DNA from: Nephromyces sp. MM_2019 | Taxonomy: Eukaryota > Apicomplexa > Aconoidasida > Nephromycida | Length of the DNA: 64,000 nucleotides | Assembly (NCBI GenBank): GCA_015657535.1 | Contig: JADHZB010001022.1 | Location: 19,743-83,742, forward strand | Reading direction: 5' to 3' | Shown: in pieces, positions 22,420-35,700 of the stretch | Numbering within the stretch: position 1 is the first letter of the stretch | Layout of the letters: the number at the start of each line of letters is the position of its first letter | The notes under the pieces: generated by a model | Told to the model about the DNA's origin: nothing | What the model saw: the letters and a program-made list of their open reading frames with translations, nothing else | Databases searched by the model: none | Program-made: the position numbers and the translations under genes

Positions 22420-23167
22420 GATGCAAGAAAATGTTGAAACTTTCAACGTCTTTTATTGATGAGATTAAAAAATTTTCTTGCGGAAAACTACTTCAAGCAG
22501 AAAGTCGATTCATGGTGCATTTCATTCAATCCCCCTCAAAACAAATGTGCCATCGGCTTTTAGGTTCCGTTGATGTATGTGAACTGCTCAGAGTGCAACT
22601 CGAAGCCTTCAAATATTCTCCTAGCTCCAAATGCTCGAATTCGAGTATATGTAGCCCGAAAAGTGTTGCTGGTACCAACGGGCATGGCTGGGTTGTGACT
22701 TCTTCGGCACCACCAATTAGTGCACGAAGAAGTGGCAAAGTCTATACCAAGAACGTGGGAGCCAATAAAGGTCACGGCGCATATATTAGGATAGGTAAGC
22801 ACAGCTTAGCTTCGCCAAAAAAAGTTGAACAGAACATATAATACGATAGGAATCAAAATCGAAACCGGATTGTATTCATTAGAAAATCGAATGCAATAAC
22901 TAGAGGGTAGCATAACACATAGAATATATTTTGTTTCAGGTTTCTACACGTATTTACACACCATGAGGATTTCTAGACACGTATTTTCAAAATCTAGTAC
23001 TACACGCTTTCTCATTCCCTGGATGCTGTAAGTTGTGACATATCGAGGGTACCAACACAGGACTGCGAGCTATATATACACTCTTATAGCTGTTACTAGC
23101 ATCGTAATGCAGCGCTTACTGGTTACCAGAACTATATTTAACCTCATGAGGGGTGATAAATGCCTAC

Positions 23168-23382
23168 ATTGCACAGTAGGTAATGGGTCTGATGCAGGTG
23201 CATTGATAGTACATAACTCATCAGAGCCAAGAACCGATACTTTGCTTGTCTTGCAAGCATTTCTAACTCTTGCAGTAGCCGTTCAACCCTTCTTTGATCA
23301 TCGTTCCATCCTCCCTTGCAGCTACAGCTGCAGGAGTCAACCTTATCCACGGCTTTCAATAAGAATTCTATCCAAAAATTTC
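23168..23382 (-). CDS. Candidate internal exon, Cys-rich then helical
   Basis: The segment is bounded by an acceptor (CTCAAG) and a GTAGGC donor and is open over 71 codons. It contains DSCSCSCKGGWNDDQRRVER followed by a helical LLQELEMLARQAKYRFLAL. It lies upstream of the signal-peptide exon at 22419, so it should belong to another minus-strand gene whose other exons were not found. No family was recognised. Confidence 0.3.
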
Positions 23383-26300
23383 CTTGAGTAGAAAATATGA
23401 TATTTTTTACACCATTTTTATTCAAAGAAGTAATAGTTTATCAGAATTTCGCTCGCTCGCGCAATGTAAGAGCACACTATAACTTTTTTCAGGATGCTAT
23501 ACTCACAAGTGTTGATCTAGCCGCGTTATTATTCTGGTTAAGAAGCTATAGGTACTTTTTAAGCATTTGATATCCCAAAAGGTGTGATTTTTCCATAAAA
23601 AAAAGGCTAGCAATATCATTACCTTTGTGCTTTAGCTGCAAAGGCTGGAGCTGCACATCCTTTTTGTAAAAAATTAAATTTTGGTGGAAAGAGAGCTTGT
23701 TCGACTTGATTCAAGTCTGGTGTAGTGCGTGCTATTTTTTTGTTGGCCTTTTAGGTGTTGGTTTGATACTGGAATACTTAGCGCCTTCAAAGGAAATTCT
23801 TTTTTTTATTCCTTTTTTGCATTGAATGGTAATACTTGATGTATGGGCATGACTAGCACTTTGTTGCGTTCCTGTTCTATAGGCATTTTTTGATTCTTAA
23901 AATATTTTAGCCTGCGTACTATCTTGCTCATTTCGGATGAGAATTCAATATGGCTTTTATGGGCTTACGGTGGTACCACTTGAGTCGAAGCAAGCTTTTC
24001 AGTCTAGATAAGAAGCCAAGTTTTGGGGAAAACGTAGGTTTTTGTAAGCTAAAGCTCTGAGACAACCACTAAAAAAAGCAAATTGCAGGTAAAGTCGTAT
24101 ACTAGCATGTTTTCCGGTACAAGCCTACACCAGTGACTCAATTTTAGCCTTCAAAGTGGCTGAAAAACACTTTTATGAATAAAGAATTTAAGCTTATTAA
24201 AAAGCTATCAATCTAGTAGTTTTAGATCTTATTTTCCTCGCAAGGATTTTTGTAGGTAGCTCTAAACTTTTACTAGAAAATAAAGACAGCCATATGTCTG
24301 ACGCATGTAGTATCAATCTTTAAACTACGTGGCACCAAAGGCCCCATTTCGAGGAATGTCATTTAAAGCTAAGCCATATACGCTAAGTATGACGAGGGTA
24401 CTCATTTCGGTTTTCAAATTCGCTATGCAAGCTGCAAAAGCTATGATATGCATGTTGTATTTTTTTTTCATTTCATACAGTAAATATATGGTTAAAAAAG
24501 ATAATTTCAAAGTCTCTTAATCCCTAGTTTATTGTACATGAGCGTAAAGGTTACGAGGAGAGGCCCAATAAGTGCAATGCAGTTCTCATGAACCTCCTTT
24601 TGGAAGACACTATTTTTGCTTTAACTTTTCTTCGTCAAGCCACAAATTTAAGCAACCTTGAATGAATGGTAATCTTTATAAACCTTTCCGGAAAAAAATT
24701 TTTTTACAATGTAACAGAAGTATAAAGGAATTCGCTATTTTAGCTTTAACTGGGAGTATGACAAAGGAGCTGAATCCCTAAAAGTGCTTGCTGAACTTTC
24801 TAATTGTACGTAAGGCAACAAGTGCTCGGAATACCTGGGGCTCATCCATGAGCTTAACCTAACAATAACTCAGAAAAATTTCTGCCTAAAACAAAGATTT
24901 CGAAATGAAGCACATTTACCAACGTTCTATTCGACAGCCAAATTAATTGGCATACATTGAATTATGCAGCGAAACTATATGGTGGGTTGCAACATTATGC
25001 ACGCCTCAAGCATATGATAGACCGAGGTATCAATTTTGCACTATTTGACTATAAGAGAAGAATCATTCAAGTAGCGAAATTGATATTATTATGCTTATAA
25101 CCAGGTAAAAGCATTTGGATGACTACATATGAAAAACTCCACAGATCTCTGTGATTTTTGTTTTTGCTCTGAATCCTAGTCCACGCCAGAGAATTAAAAT
25201 TTTTCCTAGGAAGCCTCCTTAAATTTTTTGTTTTTAAAAACTTTGTTGATTCATTATTGAAAGTTTTTATTAACTTTTTCCCGAAGTATAGCATTGGCGT
25301 TCAGCGATGGCTTAAATACGTAAGACCCCGTAGACCGTGAACCCAAAGATCAGCGTTGTGCTCATCATACGATTATGGATTCCACGTTGAATCATGGCTT
25401 CATTCCCGCTTTTGCTCGTCTATAATTGTAATACCGGAATGACGAAGTTTAATATCTTTTTTTCAACTTTTCATGCATTGACGTATGCAGCAAGCACTCT
25501 AAATGAAATATATTGTGATGGATTTTGCATTTAGCTCATTTATAATCACCGATTGCATTAGCTATTTTATTGTTTTCCTTCCATTATGTATGGAAAACCT
25601 AATAAAAGCTATCAAAAGTGGTTAGCTATGCAGGAGTTGAGTACCTTTGCTATTCGTCGATAGGTGCCTCCTTGAAGTAAAATATCAGTCACTCACTGAC
25701 GCGCTCTTCCGCCCAGGGAAGATACTTTGAGACAATATATATGTATCCATAGCAGATGCTTCCTTGTTATACAGTATAAATGACACAATGCAATTTGTTT
25801 TCAGTTTGTTGTGCAACGCTGAATGGAGGGTATTTTTCACGCTAGGTTACGAATCGTTACGCTTGCTGCGTAGCAAAGACAATGTCCAACATGTCGACCA
25901 GCAAACATCGCCGGTTATTCGATTAAGCTGCAGCATATACTTCATTATGTAAATGGGCGTAGAGTATTATATTTACCTTCGTAAATAAAATCCCACTTTA
26001 GTTACTGCTCATTGCAATGGCTTAATTCGAAAAAAATCAATCATATGAACAATCGCTGAATATCTGATTAATAAGCTACTTAGGTAGGGCTTGAGGAACT
26101 GACAGTAGCGGTTTACTAATATGGGCGTGCAAGCAACAGTAAGAAGCCGCAAGAGTGTCCCTGGTAAATACAAGCATGCGCTGCCCCTGACTACCCTACA
26201 AATCTTGCTCTTATAAGGCGAAGCAGCAGTATTGGCAAGCACACACACACAGCTATAGCAAGATGTAAGGAGTACACCATTACATTGACGCATCCACACC

Positions 26301-26770
26301 TTGTCACCCTCCATGTTAGGCATCTCTCTTATTTCCAGAAGGAAAAGCGTTAGCGGAGACGGAACTTCGTCTCATCGTAATCATTGTGTGATGCTTAAGT
26401 ATAGAATAGGTGAAACATAAAGCGTTTGGTAACTCGACTGCTAGATAGAAACGGTCATCTGCATGAAGAAAGTATATATCAGCAAAAACCTGGAAAAATA
26501 CCCTGTTCCAACTTCAAGATGCCGTGCACGCATGCTTCAGATGGATTTTCACGCCGTGCCCCTTGCCAACAATTTTCAGTAGCTGGCACGCCTGATATGT
26601 AACGGATCCTAAATAAAGGTGCGGTAGTCAAATTTACGCTTTTTTTGTACTCCCTAGGAGAAGGAGCTAAGACACAACTCTTTTATCTCGAAGGGTTCAC
26701 AATCACCAGTGCCCTCAACTTCTACGAGATAACTCCTTTTTTTCTAGGGAGAATATATTCCTCACATGCG
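23383..26770. other. Intergenic region, no supported gene
   Basis: Only short frames without family resemblance are visible. A minus-strand frame near 24510-24325 and one near 26323-26009 are open but unrecognised. An acceptor-like CTCCCTAG at 26650-26657 lies upstream of the first TPC exon, and the frame is open from there. A further 5' TPC exon is therefore possible. Confidence 0.4.
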
Positions 26771-29700
26771 ATGCCATCCTCATTTTTTGAAGGTAGAACT
26801 GCAAGAGAATTCTTATTGACTGATGTTTCTGATCGAAGCTCTAATAACCGGTCATCACTAAATGGCCCTTCTTTCTCTAATGACCTTAACAGAGGCTCAA
26901 GAGAGTTCCGCTTGGCGCGAGCAGCCGCCTTTGTATCGGCTGCAACTGCAGGTACGCCTCGTGAAACTCTCCCGGATAATGCTTTTTCCAGCCCTCGAAG
27001 GCTCTGCCTCCATCATCTTTGCCTGTCGACCTTACCGTACCTGAAGATGATTTTGTGTCTTTACATGCTGCTAGCTTTTTTCGATAGCCCAAATCCGTGG
27101 GAAGACCGTATTAGTATGTGTACGGGCAACACACGGAATCGAGGGAGAGGAGATAGCATTGGTACGGGAATTACCACGAAGACGCTAAAGTCTTCATTGT
27201 CAAATGCCGACATACCTACCCAAGATCTTGATATAGAGGATGCTTGCTTGAACTTAAAAGTAAGAAATCAGCCCTCTAGCGTTTCTAAAGATTACCATCT
27301 CAGTGGGGAACTACCAAGCCAGGTTACCCATGAATCATATCTACAAGAGTCGAATTATCATGAATCGCATTTCGAGGTGATGCCAAAGCTGCTCCAAGGT
27401 GTTGGGGAGCTACTTACTGTTTCATTTCCCCTTCAGATTTCTTCTGAAGACTCTAATCCAGGAATTTTTTTCAGAAATGTAGCTGAAATTCGTCCTGTAA
27501 GTGATGTAGATAAAGACTATACTAGGACTAGTAATGAGCTAGTAAAACAGGATAGTTTTTTTCCGGAAAAACAGAATCGAAAGCACTTGGTTCATCAGCA
27601 AACTGCACTGAGTAATTTACCGCTGGGTGTTCACGTCATTTTACCCATTGAAAATGATGAAAAAATCCTTTCAGAGTGTGATTTTGATGGTCTGCTCCCT
27701 CCTAACTCCACGTGTTATGTCCGAGGTGTTTATAAGATTCCCTGCAATACTGCTGATAAAACACCCCAAAATACTGATAAAACTGGATTTTTTTATTTCA
27801 AAAATGAAAATACTGTATCCTCAAATAATGAAAATGCCCCTTACAGTAACTATCCTCCAAGCAGTGCTCTCCTCTTTTCGAGAATTCCTCTTTTTCAAGG
27901 AATAAAGAATCTTAGAACGGGAATTTTTTCCTTTTTCTTCAAAGAATCCAAGAGTTCAAGCAGATTTGAAGCTTCTTTGTTGCCTAAGCGAAACACTATC
28001 ATGGGGATCATCGAGGTGTCCATATTGCTGGGGAACTTTGCGTTTGTTTTATGCAGGGTTTACGCTACTGGAAAAGCTACCTCTAGCTCCATCTCGCTAT
28101 GTATGCTGAGCATTATAGCTGCAATCGATGTAATACTTCATTTGCTCAATGATCACGGTCTTGTGGAGCTGGCTTACGATGCTTTCTTAGAGAGTTACCG
28201 TATCCTTGTAGTATCAGGTGCTGACAGCATCGCTGGGAAGGCACTTCAGGGCAGTACTGCTCGCTTGGGGAGCATTTACCTTTTTCGCTTGTTGAGGCCA
28301 GTTATATTTTGTTTGAGTAGCTACACTCTCAGAAGAATGATTTGCAGCATTTTCAGGACCATGATTAAGGTAAATTGATTGCAGGGAGTAGTGTAATGTG
28401 TGTGTTAAGCTCGAAGCTTTGAGGTGCCTAGGATGGTTTTTGCATGAAAAATATTGATAGAAAACATATGGACAAGCTTTAATAATATATTTTTTATAGT
28501 GCAGTCAAAAACATTCTCTTGATAAAATCCTGATAAGGTTTGACTTATTTAGCTTTTCTGAGGGGATAAAACCAAATATTCGGATTATTTTTATCCTTTA
28601 GATTTCTGGTGATTTTCAAGCTTTTTTCCCCTAACTTTTGTAACTATGGCACTCAGTTTCCAATATTTTGCGGCATGATAACTTGTTTTTGCTGAATTCG
28701 CTCGGCTTATTGGTGCAAAAAGCTTTTTTTCTTGTTCCAATTGCCCTTTCCTCAGTGATTGATTATTGTACTAGTATGGATATTTCAATTTTTCACTTTT
28801 TGGATTGCATAGATTCTCTGAGGGATGAATTTTATGGTCCGTTCCTATTCTGTGATTCTCTACTGTGTTTTAGCCTTTAGGATATACCGCCTTTGACTGT
28901 TCTCCCAGCTTTATGCTTTAAGCATTTTTTCCTTTATTTTGAGAAGAGTATTCTTTAGAATATATTTTTTAGGGTTCAGGCTTATTTAGGGTTTAGGTTT
29001 GTTTAGCGTTTAGGATTTACTTTTTAGGGATCAGGGTTTAGGCTTGTCCAGGATTAAGGGTTCAGACTTGTTCAGGGCTTAGGGTTTACTTTTTAGGGTT
29101 TAAGGCTCACAGTTTAGGGTTGCAAGAGCAATGATGCTCTTTTAATGTATGGGAAGAGAGAATACTTCTGCGGTTGATCACATAATATACACTCATGAGG
29201 AAGGAAAACTGTTTTATTGGCACTCACCTCTTCAGAAGCAGTCTTTTCAATTAGAGATCGGCGTATGTGTTAATTGAGTTTCCTGCAGGTAAAGGAGATA
29301 TTTGCAGCTATCTTGTTGAGTCTGATCTTGTTTGATTGGTGGGGAATCATCTTCTTCTCTGGAACTGTTGGGCAGGAGCAATTTTCTTCATTCTCGCGTG
29401 GGTTCGTATCTTTAATGATGGTTATGTCAGCTGCTAACTTTCGTGAGGTAGGAATTTTTTGCTTCATTCTTTAACACTACAGAAGAGAGTTTGTTTTGAG
29501 TATATAGCTTCCATTAAAAGTACTACTTCCACTCCTTTTTGCAGTAGATAACAATGCTATCTTGGCTCCATACTTTCTTCCTTTATACTTACCTGATAAC
29601 TGCACCCGTTTTATCGCAAATCTCTATGTGTTTCTCTCAAATTAGATTTTTTTTCAAATTATTTGCAGCGAAAGTTTCATGAACTGTGCATAGTTAATAA

Positions 29701-32700
29701 AAAATTCATCAGTTCATAAAAAAAGATATATATAAATATATCTCCGTCTCTCTCTCACGATGTCTAAATGACTGTGCACTTTGTTTTATTGTCATTTTTA
29801 TAATGTTGCAATTCTACATAAATTTGTAATATTCTTTGATTCCCACATGATTTTTTGTCTTTTTTCCGCTTTGAAGGTATTACTGCCAGGTTACGCTGTT
29901 CATCCAGCTGCCTCCCTGTTTTTCCTGACATTTTATCTATTGGTGGAGATACTGCTGCTGGGCGTACTTACTGCTGCACTTTATAGTGCATATAAGGAAG
30001 AGCACTTAAAGGTAAATTTAGTCAAAATCCTTATTCCTAAGCTTGTAGAACCAAGCTTTGTTACAAACCAAATGAAGATTGAAGACCTTGAAGTATATTT
30101 TGTCTATATATATGCGTGTGTATGTATGTGGAGTATTACATGTGCGTGTGTTTGTGTAGTAACACATTTGTAGGTGTCTGTGTGGTTGGAGATACATGTG
30201 TGTTCCTAGTTGAAGTGCATCACATCAAGTTATATTTTTGCTGCTTTTATTTGTTTCATTTGTTGTGTGTTGCATAATATATATTGCTGATGTGTGTTAG
30301 CCTTGCTAGTCTTACTGGAAATCTTTTATCGCTACAACAGGGAATTGAATTTTATATTTCAGAAAGAAGGAAAAGTCTTTTATAAGAAGAAAATTCATTG
30401 TTTTAGTAATGCAAACCGAAAAGAATGATGCATTATATATATATTAACTCTAATAGTAATAAGTATGTGATATTGGAATGCCAGCGACATATCATTTTTT
30501 TTGCTTTATGTTTGCCTTTAAAAGTTTTCAAATTTCGCGGATTTGCCTATAAAAGTTCGCAAAATTTGCATATTTTCGTGCAATTTTTTTTATTTTCGTC
30601 AAAGAACAAAAATTTACGCATTCACTGTTTTGCTTATACCAGTACCTATTGAAGAGCTCAAGAAATCGAAAGCGGTACTTGGCAGATGCCTTCTACATGA
30701 TGGTAGACTATCATGATAAGAGGCTAATGCTAGATACTTGGACTGACTTCTATGCAATATTTCTTGGAAAATTAGTCCCTACCCCGTTATCCAAAGGTAT
30801 GTGAGTTGAGCGATTTTTTTCTTATCTGTGTAACTGCTTGCGATTGTTGTTATTTGCAATAGTATCCATGTTTAAGAAGATATTTAGACTTAGCATGCAC
30901 AATCGAGCTTGTGTATGGAAAATTTTATGCTACTTTATGTGTTAAAGTTGCTCTTTAACACATACACTCCTTCAGAATGCGACTCATGCAAATGCCTATT
31001 GGGTAGGGCGTTAGCCCGCTATTTTTGAACTTGTGTGTTGCTCTATTTTTTTCTAACGATTCTTCCACCTTGTATACGCTTTATTTTAGATATGCTTTTA
31101 GTATCAAAGGATGATTCTACTCAAGTGAAAAACCACGCTAGGTGAGGTTTATAGTATAATTTGATGCTATTTGAATGAGTTGTGGGTTTGATATGAAAGT
31201 ATATTCTATTTGCTCTCTAGGTAATTAATAATGAAAAAACCTCTATAATTATCGAAATATATACTGCGATGAATATTTTATGTTTGGTTTTCTGCATTTT
31301 CACGGATGAGAAATCTGCGTATATCAAAAAGTATGCAAAGATGATGCTTTTGATAAAGCAACGAGGAGGAGCGGAGTAAGTAGGCAGAAATCTGAGGAAT
31401 TCGATGGCAAAGAGAATGAATATGGAGGTAGCAACTATATAGAAGAAAAAATAAAAGTTTATGCTGAAGAAGAACAAGAAGAAGAAGTCTATGCTAAAGA
31501 AGAAGTATATACTGAGGAAATATTGATATTTAAAGTTATGGGTTAAGGAAAGATTTTTTTTCTTATTCCATTATTTTTGAAATAATGCGATAACATGCCT
31601 TTGAATGTTTTTCTCTTGTGTTTAATTGAAATGTTCTACCTTTAAGTTCTTTGCATCTTCATTTCTTTAAATCCTCAATTTTCAATGAAAAATTTTCTTT
31701 AGCTGTGATAAGCACTCTATGCATATAGGCGGGTGCTATGTGCTCAGTATTCGCTTTTTTTGGCGGATTTTTTAATCTGAAAGTCCACATTATTGGCTCT
31801 CGTTTACTAATATCGTCAAGCAGACCATAGTATATATGCAATTAATAAGTCTGGTAAACAAAGTCTCAGATCAATCGAAAAATCTGCTAAAAAGTGGCTT
31901 TTTTTGGGTAAATTGCTTTCTCATTATTAGTAGGATTGTAAATATCTGCATCTTCATGCTGGTTCTAGTGCGTTTCCTTTACTAGGTATGTGAAAATGAT
32001 GTTTCAAGTTGAAAGAATATTAATTGTAGCGACATTAAATTATAAATTGAATAGTTTTTATAAAATGTTGACTCTCATTACGCTTCTTAATCTTTTACGA
32101 TATTTCTTCCCACCTTCAGTCTATCACTGGTTCATGTGTGTGCGAGAATAAAGCTAAAGGGATAGCATGCTCACACATTCCTATATGCAGGAGTAAAGCT
32201 AAAGAGATAGCATGCACACATATTTCTGTGTGCGATACTAAACCGCTCATACTGGCATAACTGAGGTGCATTCATAAATACCTGTTTATATGTGTGTGCG
32301 CCAGCCATCTTGATTATATTTCCATTTCTTGAGAGCTTTTTGTCCACGTATTCCGCATATCCTTTACTATTATCTTCTTAGATTAGGCTGATAGATATTC
32401 TTCAAGGTTTGACTAGTGTTGATTTCAATTTCTGTGTGTTTTAAAAGGAAATTTTCTCTTCTCACGTCTATTAAAAATTGCTACGTTGAAATGTGTATAG
32501 AGGCCTCTTCAAACTACTGGCAGATCATCAGGAAAACACAATTAATCTTTCACAATTTATGCTAGTCAGCAATGTGCTGAATCATAGGAGCCATCCGAGT
32601 GAGTGTGTGTGTTTTCGCGCGAAAATTATATCGATGCAAGCGTTTTTGATGATAAAAAACGTGCGTGCGTTAGCCTTGTACTTTCTAGCTCTTCAGCAGT

Positions 32701-35700
32701 TAGTGCCTTTTATAAGCAAGTGTGAAGAACATGGAGCACATACGCATCTGCTCAACAGCACATATAGTCATGAAAAAGCACTAGCACCCCTCGTTGTGTT
32801 AAAACTCAGTACTTTTAGGTTCTTGATTAGATATGCTATTTTGTGTCAAATATTCAGTGCGTATGTGCATTTTTTGACAGTGTCTTTTCAAAGTAGTATA
32901 TGCGATAACCATTTTTTTGCTTATTGCCAAGAGGGAGCTTATAAAGGAGCTTGTTTTGCTGCATCTATGAGCTATATTATGGTTTCAAAGTCTAGATTAC
33001 GGTGTGTCTCATCCTGTTCTTTGATAACGATGTAGAATTTTTACACTTGCTTCGAGGTACCTCTCAGGTATTGAGTGGCTCTGATTGCCTTTTTTCCCCG
33101 TCATCTGACGCTACAGAAGCGCTTCTTCTTCGCCTCATCGACTCTTATTATAGCTTTTTATTTGTCAAATCTCTGCTGATCAAACTATCTTTCTCCACTT
33201 GATTTGAAACTAGGCAAAACGAGAACTTCTTCTCTTCCTCGTTCCTTCTCCAGCTTGTCTTGAATTTTGTAAAAGGAATATTTCTTCCTTTTCCTCATTG
33301 TATATTCCTGTTTGCTGATATTATTATATCTTCAACAGAAAAGGAGAAAAAATGGAACCGAGGGTTCCATATGCTACCCTCGTTACCCTTCATCGAAGGA
33401 TTAAGGCCTGCTCTTGTTGGAAGCTTCCCTTTTTACGACGTTTTCCTAGATTTGATTATATTGATATCTTTGATTGCTACCTTTATGCAAGTAAGCGTTA
33501 TGTTACCGTTTATTTTTTGCGAAGATTTCGGTATTTAAGGTATTGAATGACATTGAAGACTTTCTTAAAGATTTGCTTACAAGAAAAAAATGTGATAAAG
33601 CACATTCTATGAGCAGAATGCACTCATTTTGTATATAGCTGGTATGCTCAGCATTTTTCCCGTCTATGCGTGCATTTTACCTTTTCACCTCCTATTGAAT
33701 GAAGAGAGAAATTAGTAAAATAAATGGGAAAAAATTACGCCAATCGATTTTTACTTAGTTATTTAATAGCTTTTTATGTATGTAAATATGTTTCATTTTT
33801 GCATTTACACAAGTTTAAGAGAAGTGACTGGTATCGAAATGCTTAAAATATTGCTTGATGAAGGGATTGCAAACGATAATGCACATTTTTTATTAAGAGG
33901 CATGTGGTGTGTGCGAAATTCTAGGACTTTAGGATTTTCACTCGGAAAAACGCATGTTTTGTGTTACTTGAAGGTTGCATGTGGAAAAGCTTAATGTCAG
34001 TCTGAAAAGTTTTCCTTTTTTTTCAGCGAATGTATAGTATCTCTTATTTATGCATATTCTTTATTAAGTCAGTACATACGGCGTGTTATCTGCACTTTCC
34101 TAGGCAATAGGCTCCCCTTTCCCTCTTTTTCGAAGCGAAAGTTTACTCTTAGCCCTCAATAATGAACTTTTTTATCTCTAATTTTCGCACTGTTCCTTTC
34201 TATTTTGGTGTGTATATGTTACTCTTTGCACTGTTTTGAGCAGGAAGATCAATAGCTACTGATGTTGCATCGCAATTACCTCTTTCAAGTGAGCACCACT
34301 TTTTGGTGCATGCTTTTGTTTTTTTAAATCTTTTTCTTGTGAGATATTTTTTTCTTTTGATAAAATCTCCTTCCTCTTTTGGTAAAATCTTCTTCCTCTT
34401 CTGCTTCATTCCATTGTAGACTGTCAAGGTGGCTCGCTTCGCTAAAGTTTTTAATTTCCTGCGGACTTCGAAATACACTAACGGTACTCAGTATGCTATG
34501 AGTTTCTTATTTATTGTTACTGTACTTCTGAGAATCATTTTTCTTGGTCCTGCTGATTTCAGGCAAGCAGATCCAATGAGGAGCAGGTAGGGCTAATAGT
34601 CTCTCTCACTGAAATCCCTGCCATTGCAAACTTTGGGGAATTTTCCTAATTTGCTTGATTTTTTTCTTCTTCAAATAACTGCAGATGCACGTATGCTAGA
34701 AACTACGCTGTATCTGCTGGGATATTTGCTTCTCTTATTCAAATTACTGAAGCCACATGTATGCTAGAAACTACGCTGTATCTACAGGATATCTGCTTCT
34801 TTTGGTAGCTTGTTTTTCTAAAACCGCTTCTAGCATCAAAAGGTTGCCTTTTTTGAAGATCGCATCATCTTCTTGTTTGTCTTGATATTTCTGCTCTCTA
34901 GTAAACTTGCTTTACTCTATGTTTCTACCGAATATTCCTCTTCATCATATCATTCTTTTTACCGCTGCGAAGAGCTCCCTGTTTCGGTTAAACTTTTACA
35001 AGATTTGCGCCTCTTAGCAGTTATTTCCTTAAGATTTTGATGTGTGTGTGGTTTCTTTTCACTTTTTCACCTGCTTGCCTATGGTAAGAATCTGTTTCCT
35101 GGGCTGTGAATTAAGGGATGTTTTGTTCAGGTGAGTTTTTTTCCTCTAACAATAATAGCACTTGTCACTGTCCACGCTTCTCAAGAGTAGTCATCGCTTT
35201 GTGTGTAGTTACACCTAGAAAATTTCCTCTGTTAATTAAATGAATCATTAAAAAGATGCACTTACACTGCTCTGAAGTGTTTTCATTTTTCCTTGAAGAT
35301 CCATTCTCCTTAAATTTTGCAGCTTGGATCTTTTTTTAGCCGGATCATTATTCGTTCTAGAACTTTTATGCTTGAAAGATGATTGGGTTGGAGTCTCTAC
35401 TCCCTTATTGTGTCCCCACCGAATTCGTTCGTTCATCAAAGTGCTTTCAGCTGTTCGCTTGATTTTTAGGATACGCACCTTTAAGGAGCTGGTGAGTGAT
35501 TTCAGGTTTATACTGCAGATTTACTTGATGTTTTTTCGGTATTTTCTTTGCTTGCGAAGTGTCGGATGTTTTCGTTTGTGTTGCGTGGTTTCATGCTAAG
35601 ATGATGTGACGATAAACTGATGAAATTAACACTTTGCAATAAAGAAAGTGGGAATTTAACAAAAAAGCGCCTTAAACCATAATCCTCAAAATTGATGTAC

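Noticed and set aside
26645..26770. Upstream extension of the first TPC exon
   Set aside because: The frame is open, but its first codon at 26645 is TTG. The ATG at 26771 is the first in frame. An acceptor-like CTCCCTAG leaves a further 5' exon possible.
31221..31375. An open, splice-bordered segment (VINNEKTSIIIEIYTAMNIL and onward) that looks like a membrane exon of the TPC
   Set aside because: Using it forces a different donor for the exon at 31090 and breaks the phase to the EF-hand-like exon at 32501. The model that joins 31141 to 32501 keeps phase and fits TPC order, and the true domain II S1 is at 33339-33530.
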